Positions 46,001-51,000 of a DNA stretch of 51,000 nt are shown one piece after another. This DNA is from Ignavibacteriota bacterium. Lineage in GTDB: Bacteria > Bacteroidota > Ignavibacteria > Kapaibacteriales > UBA2268. A program made the translations under genes and the position numbers. The notes under the pieces were generated by a model, which was not told the DNA's origin, did no database searches, and saw only the letters and a program-made list of their open reading frames with translations. Every line of letters starts with the position of its first letter. Position 1 is the first letter of the stretch. The stretch lies in NCBI GenBank assembly GCA_024636855.1, contig JAGXGG010000104.1, positions 1 through 51,000 on the forward strand. The letters are read 5' to 3'.

Positions 46001-46018
46001 ATAATAACTTGATTTACT

Positions 46019-46735
46019 TTAGTTGGATTCTATAATAGAAATGAATTTCTTGACAGTGGCTTCTAAACCATATTTAATAGAATTAGAGATTATTGAATGG
46101 CCTATACTTAGCTCATGAATTTGTTTTATCTTAGCTATATTAGCAGTATTATCTAGGTTCAATCCATGACCAGCTGCTACTTTTAGTCCAATAGAATCAG
46201 CGAAAAGAGTTGCTTCGTTTATTCTGATTAGTTCACCATTTTGGCGTGAAGTTTCAGTCAAATTTGCATAAGTACCAGTATGAAGCTCAACCATATCTGC
46301 TCCTACACTCTTTGCAATCTCTACTTGCGTTTTATCAGGCTCTATGAATAGACTCACTTCTATTCCTTTATCGTGCATTTTCTTACAAAGAGTTATAAGC
46401 TCATGTTGAATAGCTATGACATCTAAGCCGCCTTCAGTTGTTAGCTCTTGTCTGCCTTCAGGTACGATTGTAACTAAGTCAGGAACAACATCGAGTGCTA
46501 ACGCAATAATATCATCATACATAGCCATTTCTAAATCTAGACGAGTAGAAATATTATTTTTTAGATTATAGACATCGGCATCTTTTATGTGCCTTCTGTC
46601 TTCTCGTAAATGACAAACTATTCCTTTAGCACCAGCTGCTTCAGAAATTAATGCTGCTTCCAATACATCCGGTTCAGTCCCACCTCTAGCATTGCGAAGA
46701 GTAGCTACGTGGTCTATATTCACGTTTAGTATCAT
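46019..46735 (-). CDS. pdxJ: Pyridoxine 5'-phosphate synthase
   Basis: 238-residue TIM-barrel enzyme that joins 1-deoxyxylulose 5-phosphate and 3-amino-2-oxopropyl phosphate into pyridoxine 5'-phosphate. N-terminal NIDHVATLRNARGGTEPDVL, VCHLREDRRHIKDADV, the TIVPEGRQELTTEGGLDV motif and the late VAAGHGLNLDN and ELSIGHSIIS segments are all present. It implies the DXP-dependent vitamin B6 pathway. Its ATG overlaps the stop of the upstream PD40-OmpA gene by four bases. PLP-using enzymes in the window (GlyA, Kbl) depend on this cofactor. Confidence 0.97.
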   Translation of the reverse strand: MILNVNIDHVATLRNARGGTEPDVLEAALISEAAGAKGIVCHLREDRRHIKDADVYNLKNNISTRLDLEMAMYDDIIALALDVVPDLVTIVPEGRQELTTEGGLDVIAIQHELITLCKKMHDKGIEVSLFIEPDKTQVEIAKSVGADMVELHTGTYANLTETSRQNGELIRINEATLFADSIGLKVAAGHGLNLDNTANIAKIKQIHELSIGHSIISNSIKYGLEATVKKFISIIESN

Positions 46736-48708
46736 TTACTTCCTTTAATTATTTTGAATTCGACTTTTCTACTTTCTTCCAATATACCATTTTTATTTGA
46801 TTTTAACTCACCTTTGCCTTCGTAAGTTAATCTATTCTTATTTATTCCATTATTTATAAGATAATTATAAACAGATTTGGCTCTTGCTTCTGATAACTTC
46901 TTATTATTCAACTCACTTCCTATCTCATCTGTAAAACCTAATATTAGGATATCGTAACTTTCGTTTTTATTCAAAAATTTAACAAGTCTTTGTAATTCAC
47001 TATTGGACTTTTCATTCAAATTACTTTTACCAAATTCGAAGAAAACGTTTGTTAATTCGTAAGTCTCACCGATTTTAATTGGTTTCAAGGTTAAATCTAA
47101 TTCTAAAATGCCGTTTTTCGAACTATCAGATAATAGGGTTTTACTCATTGAATAATATCCTTCTGCAACTGAATTCAATCCATAATTTGAATTCAATGGT
47201 AGTACAATCTGGTAAAAACCAGTAATACTATCACTATATGCAATTCCTACTATACTGTTTGTGCTTAACTCTCTAAATTCTATCTTTGATCCAATTGGTT
47301 TATTAGAGATATCTTCGGATATAATTCCTTTCACAATCAGAGATTCTTCTGGTCTTATCTCAGTAGGAAGTTTTATCCTAAAAATATCTTCCTTACCGAG
47401 TGAGTTATTTGAGGATACGAAATAAGCATAATCATTGACTGATGAAATAGTAAAATAAGCTTCCCATCCATCAGAATTTATATCTTTTCCTAAATTTTTT
47501 GGTTCGTTCCAACTCTTGAAATTATTTTCAGTCTTAGTTACAAATAAATCCATACTACCATATCCTGGTCGACCATTAGTAGCATAGTAGAGTGTTTTAT
47601 TATCATTTGAAATGTAAGGTGTTATTTCATCTGCTGCTGTATTAATTGTTGGACCCAAATTCTTAATCTCTGTCCATCCACTGTCTGACAGAGTTGTATA
47701 GTATAAATCTAAACCTCCATACGAATCTTCTCGTTCCATAGAGATAAACATTATATTCATACTTTGTGATAAAGAAAAGTTTACAAAACTTGTTTCATTA
47801 TTAATTCTTGTAAAATCAAATTTTTGAAAATCAGACCAAGTATTATCTTCATATTTTACATAAGATAGTGATGCTAAGTCTCTAAATTTATTACTTCTAC
47901 CCATTAATAACATAGTTCCATCGGAATTAGTCGAAAATGCAAAATTGTTGTTTTTATTATTGACTGGCTCATATAAATTCACAGCTTGAGAAAACCTGTC
48001 ATCTGATTCGAGTTCACTAAACCATACATCTTGATTTTTGTCAATTCCAATATTCTCTGGATGTTCATCACGAGTGAAAAATAGTTTTTTACCATCTGCA
48101 GATATAATAGGTGATAGCTCAGAATATTGAGAGTTTATTCTAGTCCCCATATTCTCTGGAATGGATGAAAAAAGTTTTTCATTTACTTCATTTATAGACC
48201 ATACGTCAGTTGTATCATTTCCAACTCCAACTGCGTCTAATAGTACTTCTGATTTAGTATTTTTCAGGTCAAAATAGAGTTTTATGTTTTGTATTTGGGT
48301 AGGTTCTTTTAATTTTATTATGAATCGACCTTTGTCACTTTTTATTATATTATCTAAAAAGTAGACACTTGTTTCTTTGCTGTCGTTACTAATCACATTT
48401 ACATTCTCAAGTGCTTGACTACCTATAGGCATATTGATAAAAATGTATTCGGTATTAGATTGACTATCGAATTCTAGTATAATGCTTTCGTAGATTTCAT
48501 TATGTGTAATAGTAGGCATCCAAGAAGTGGGTACTTTTTCATTTGTATATGAATTAGGAGACCCTAGGGCTTGATTTGCTGAGAATTGTTTTTCACTAGC
48601 CTGACTTGAATAAGCAACTACTGTTTTTGCCCACGAAACAGGAGCTTTTGAAATCAAACTGGATGTAAAAATTAGAATAAATATTAGTGTACTAGCTATA
48701 CCATTCAT
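46732..48708 (-). CDS. PD40/OmpA outer-membrane protein, PorE-like
   Basis: About 658 residues from the ATG at 48708, which starts the signal peptide MNGIASTLIFILIFTSSLIS; an in-frame ATG three codons upstream is possible. Order: a jelly-roll-like N-terminal domain (VVAYSSQASEKQFSANQALG), a PD40 propeller (ELSPIISADGKKLFFTRDE, DEITPYISNDNKTLYYATNG), a carboxypeptidase-regulatory-like segment (VKGIISEDISNKPIGSKIEF) and a C-terminal OmpA domain (FEFGKSNLNEKSNSEL, LGFTDEIGS, EARAKSVYNYLI). Propeller, CRD and OmpA in that order recall the T9SS component PorE (PG1058), but its TPR region and lipobox are missing. It overlaps gpsA by about 17 bases. Confidence 0.82.
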   Translation of the reverse strand: MNGIASTLIFILIFTSSLISKAPVSWAKTVVAYSSQASEKQFSANQALGSPNSYTNEKVPTSWMPTITHNEIYESIILEFDSQSNTEYIFINMPIGSQALENVNVISNDSKETSVYFLDNIIKSDKGRFIIKLKEPTQIQNIKLYFDLKNTKSEVLLDAVGVGNDTTDVWSINEVNEKLFSSIPENMGTRINSQYSELSPIISADGKKLFFTRDEHPENIGIDKNQDVWFSELESDDRFSQAVNLYEPVNNKNNNFAFSTNSDGTMLLMGRSNKFRDLASLSYVKYEDNTWSDFQKFDFTRINNETSFVNFSLSQSMNIMFISMEREDSYGGLDLYYTTLSDSGWTEIKNLGPTINTAADEITPYISNDNKTLYYATNGRPGYGSMDLFVTKTENNFKSWNEPKNLGKDINSDGWEAYFTISSVNDYAYFVSSNNSLGKEDIFRIKLPTEIRPEESLIVKGIISEDISNKPIGSKIEFRELSTNSIVGIAYSDSITGFYQIVLPLNSNYGLNSVAEGYYSMSKTLLSDSSKNGILELDLTLKPIKIGETYELTNVFFEFGKSNLNEKSNSELQRLVKFLNKNESYDILILGFTDEIGSELNNKKLSEARAKSVYNYLINNGINKNRLTYEGKGELKSNKNGILEESRKVEFKIIKGSK

Positions 48709-49708
48709 TTTTCGCATCTCTTTTCATTAAGTCTTGTATCGCTTCTTTAGGATCTTTATTCTGAAATAAAGTTTTGTAAACTTTGCGAGTAATTGGCATT
48801 TCTATGTTGTACTTTTTACTGAGTTCGTAAGCGGACTTTGAAGTAAATGCTCCCTCAGCAATCATTTTAGAATCAGACAAAATATCCTCAGCTTTCTCAC
48901 CTTTTCCAATACGTTCACCAAATCGACGATTTCTACTATGCTTACTGTCGCAAGTCACAAATAAATCACCTAAACCTGATAGACCTGAGAAAGTTTGGTG
49001 TTCTGCTCCCATAGCTTCACCTAATCGAGCTATTTCTGCTAAACCTCTAGTAAGTAAAGCCGCTTTTGTATTGTCTCCAAGTCCCATACCGTCTATAATA
49101 CCTGCTGCAATAGCTATAACATTTTTAAGAGAGCCACCAATTTCACATCCTATTACATCAGTTGAAGTATAAATTCGGAAGTAATCTGTTAAAAAAATCT
49201 CTTGCACATATTTTGCAAATTCTTCAGACTTAGATGCAACTACTACTGTAGTAGGTATCTTCAGACTGACTTCTTCAGCATGACTTGGACCTGTTAGAAC
49301 AGCGAAATGATTTTTATCTATACCATAGACTTCTTCGAATATACCGGATATAGTTTTATTAGAATTATTTTCAACTCCTTTTGAAGAATTGATAATATAT
49401 TTAGCACGTATTTTTAAATCGTATTTCTTGTAATATTCTCGGATATATTGAGTAGGTACTGCATTAACGATTATGTCAATATCTTTTATATCATTTGGGT
49501 CTGTTGTGGCAACTATATTAGAGGGGATTTCTGAAACAGAAAGATATTTACTGTTAGTCCTTTTCGAGTTTATTTCATTAGCTTGGTCTTCATTTCTCGT
49601 CCATAAAATAACGGACTCAAAATTAGTACTAAGTACCATAGCCAAAGCAGTACCCCAGCCACCTGCACCAATAACTGCTATATGTTTACGATTGTTAGGA
49701 ATAGTCAA
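48692..49708 (-). CDS. gpsA: NAD(P)-dependent glycerol-3-phosphate dehydrogenase
   Basis: 338 residues. It reduces dihydroxyacetone phosphate to sn-glycerol 3-phosphate for phospholipids. The NAD-binding motif AVIGAGGWGTALAMVLS opens the protein; NSSKGVENN, LTGPSHAEEV, the catalytic-lysine segment GGSLKNVIAIAAGI and FSGLSGLGDLFVTCDS follow. plsY, which uses its product, lies 14 bases upstream in the same direction, so the pair forms a phospholipid-entry unit. Confidence 0.97.
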   Translation of the reverse strand: MTIPNNRKHIAVIGAGGWGTALAMVLSTNFESVILWTRNEDQANEINSKRTNSKYLSVSEIPSNIVATTDPNDIKDIDIIVNAVPTQYIREYYKKYDLKIRAKYIINSSKGVENNSNKTISGIFEEVYGIDKNHFAVLTGPSHAEEVSLKIPTTVVVASKSEEFAKYVQEIFLTDYFRIYTSTDVIGCEIGGSLKNVIAIAAGIIDGMGLGDNTKAALLTRGLAEIARLGEAMGAEHQTFSGLSGLGDLFVTCDSKHSRNRRFGERIGKGEKAEDILSDSKMIAEGAFTSKSAYELSKKYNIEMPITRKVYKTLFQNKDPKEAIQDLMKRDAKNEWYS

Positions 49709-49722
49709 TTTCTATTACTCAG

Positions 49723-50406
49723 TTATCCAGATCTTTTGAATATTTGTAATTTGGGGAAGCGGTTTTCTGTTCCTTCTAATAGTCGCTTGATATTAGATCT
49801 ATGCGTATAAACAATGAGTAAGAAAAGTCCCAATAAGAAATACACAATTGTTCCATATCCTGGTATCGAATCATGTAATATATTGTATCTAAATATCATA
49901 GAAGAGGGGAGGGTAAATGCTGCAAGTATAGATCCTAATGATATGTAACCCGAAAATGCTACAGCTATTAGAAAGAATAATACTGCAACTCCAGCATCTA
50001 TTGGAGCAATACCAATAAGCATTCCTGCTGCTGTATTTATACCTTTACCACCTCGGAAATTAACAAAAGCTGAGAATATATGACCCAATACAGCAAATAT
50101 ACCAGCCATTAACTTGATTAAGGTGAAATCTTCGAAGCTAGTCATATTAGGAATTGTCAATTCTGATCCAAGCACACCTGCGATTACGACAACTGCAAAT
50201 ACACCTTTTGCTATATCCAATAACTGTACTAATACTCCAACTTTCCAACCCATAACTCGGAAAGCATTTGTACTTCCCATATTACCACTGCCCTTGTCAC
50301 GAATGTCAAAGCCATATAATTTTTTGCTAACTATGACCGCTATAGGTATAGAACCTACTAGATAACTCAAAGCCGCTATTATTATTAATGCTAGTGTTGT
50401 ACTCAT
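49723..50406 (-). CDS. plsY: Glycerol-3-phosphate acyltransferase PlsY
   Basis: 227-residue integral membrane enzyme that acylates glycerol 3-phosphate with acyl-phosphate to lysophosphatidate. The three conserved loops are visible: GSGNMGSTNAFRVMGWKVG (motif 1), FVNFRGGKGINTAAG (motif 2) and TENRFP near the C terminus, plus HRSNIKRLL in the last loop. About five membrane helices are predicted. It sits between the SpoU gene (39 bases) and gpsA (14 bases). Length is slightly above the usual 200 or so. Confidence 0.96.
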   Translation of the reverse strand: MSTTLALIIIAALSYLVGSIPIAVIVSKKLYGFDIRDKGSGNMGSTNAFRVMGWKVGVLVQLLDIAKGVFAVVVIAGVLGSELTIPNMTSFEDFTLIKLMAGIFAVLGHIFSAFVNFRGGKGINTAAGMLIGIAPIDAGVAVLFFLIAVAFSGYISLGSILAAFTLPSSMIFRYNILHDSIPGYGTIVYFLLGLFLLIVYTHRSNIKRLLEGTENRFPKLQIFKRSG

Positions 50407-50445
50407 ATATTACAATTACTACTGTTTGTGTTTTTCAATATATAA

Positions 50446-51000
50446 TTATTTACCGTGTTTTGCAAAATAATGTAGAGAAATTCCAGCAGAAACTGCCACA
50501 TTGAGTGATTCAGAGCTACCAATACCTTCCAAGACATATTTGTCCTTTATTAACTCATTCAATTCTTTACTCAATCCATGAGATTCACTACCGAATACAA
50601 TTCCATATTTCCCATTGTGTTTTAGTTTCTCAACAGGCGTTTTGGCATTGCTATCAGCGGCAAATATATCCACATCACTAAAATTCTCTTTCAAAAATTC
50701 TGCCAAATTATCTTTATATAATACTTTTAACCTAAACACTGAACCCATAGATGAGCGTACTACTTTTGGTCCAAATTGATCGGCACTTTCAGCACCTAGA
50801 AATACTTGTTTTATCCCATACCAATCAGCAGTTCTAATTATAGTACCAACATTACCTGGGTCTGAGACTCCATCAAGTGCTATAAAAGATTCATGAGGTA
50901 GAAAATCCAACTCTCTTAATCCCACTACAGCTATAATGCCTTCTGGAGAAGTTTGCTTCACTAATTGGCGAAACTTATGTTTCGGTGCAGTATATATGGG
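50446..51000 (-). CDS. TrmH/SpoU family RNA 2'-O-methyltransferase (5' end outside window)
   Basis: The frame stays open to base 51000, so at least 184 codons of the C-terminal part are here and the gene starts beyond the window; a GTG at 50961 is internal. The SPOUT knot motifs are clear: ALDGVSDPGNVGTIIRTADW (motif 1), RSSMGSVFRL, then GIVFGSESHGLSKEL (motif 2) and SLNVAVSAGISLHYF (motif 3). It should methylate a ribose in rRNA or tRNA; the target cannot be told from sequence. It appears to head a minus-strand run through plsY, gpsA, the PD40-OmpA gene, pdxJ and asnB. Confidence 0.92.
   Translation of the reverse strand, partial: PIYTAPKHKFRQLVKQTSPEGIIAVVGLRELDFLPHESFIALDGVSDPGNVGTIIRTADWYGIKQVFLGAESADQFGPKVVRSSMGSVFRLKVLYKDNLAEFLKENFSDVDIFAADSNAKTPVEKLKHNGKYGIVFGSESHGLSKELNELIKDKYVLEGIGSSESLNVAVSAGISLHYFAKHGK

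Overview
The window is an AT-rich bacterial chromosome segment, almost fully coding. No tRNA, rRNA, CRISPR, insertion sequence or phage gene was found, and no gap between genes exceeds about 240 bases. The organism looks like a member of the FCB group (Bacteroidota / Chlorobiota / Ignavibacteria / Kapabacteria). Evidence: several secreted proteins end in type IX secretion (T9SS) sorting domains; UvrA has the Bacteroidetes-like form without its first Cys pair; Shine-Dalgarno sequences are mostly weak; and there are DUF2851, DUF5522-like and PD40-OmpA proteins. A Kapabacteria- or Ignavibacteria-like genome is my best guess, by inference only.

Layout. 1-9.1 kb: the 3' end of a T9SS cargo gene, a small membrane protein, then cutA-radC-uvrB on the plus strand, a minus-strand Asp-box T9SS cargo, an OmpA-like lipoprotein and uvrA. 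9.2-15.3 kb: a tandem paralogous pair of PKD/Asp-box secreted proteins, in which the second copy is split into two overlapping genes. 15.3-19.7 kb: M48 protease, pyrF, DUF2851, then an AT-rich FkbM methyltransferase and LamG lipoprotein closed by a perfect terminator. 19.8-26.6 kb (minus): ftsQ-ftsA-ftsZ, an isolated nuoJ-nuoK pair, and a RelA/SpoT homologue whose hydrolase site is degenerate. 26.7-28 kb: a small protein coupled to a tail-anchored coiled-coil protein.

28-37.4 kb (minus): NDH-2; trxA-PCD-enolase-phosphohexomutase; and an operon of voltage-gated-type channel, UvrD-like helicase, GT4 glycosyltransferase and HAD phosphatase. 37.5-40.8 kb (plus): a T9SS cargo, glyA and two small outer-membrane-barrel-like proteins. 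40.9-42.5 kb (minus): kbl, a 51-residue Cys-rich DUF5522-like protein and a small membrane protein in a tightly overlapping operon. 42.6-44.1 kb: a GT-C-like membrane protein. 44.1-51 kb (minus): SpoU methyltransferase (cut by the window edge), plsY, gpsA, a PD40-OmpA protein resembling T9SS PorE, pdxJ and asnB.

Most of the window is housekeeping: nucleotide excision repair, division, lower glycolysis, one-carbon and phospholipid metabolism. The points most worth a second look are: a TGA exactly where the fourth cysteine of a C-terminal zinc ribbon should be in the ion channel; the split T9SS paralogue with a degenerate tail; the synthetase-only Rel; a shared family of terminators behind three unrelated genes; a perfect palindrome in a 40-bp divergent promoter; and two uncharacterised coupled gene pairs.
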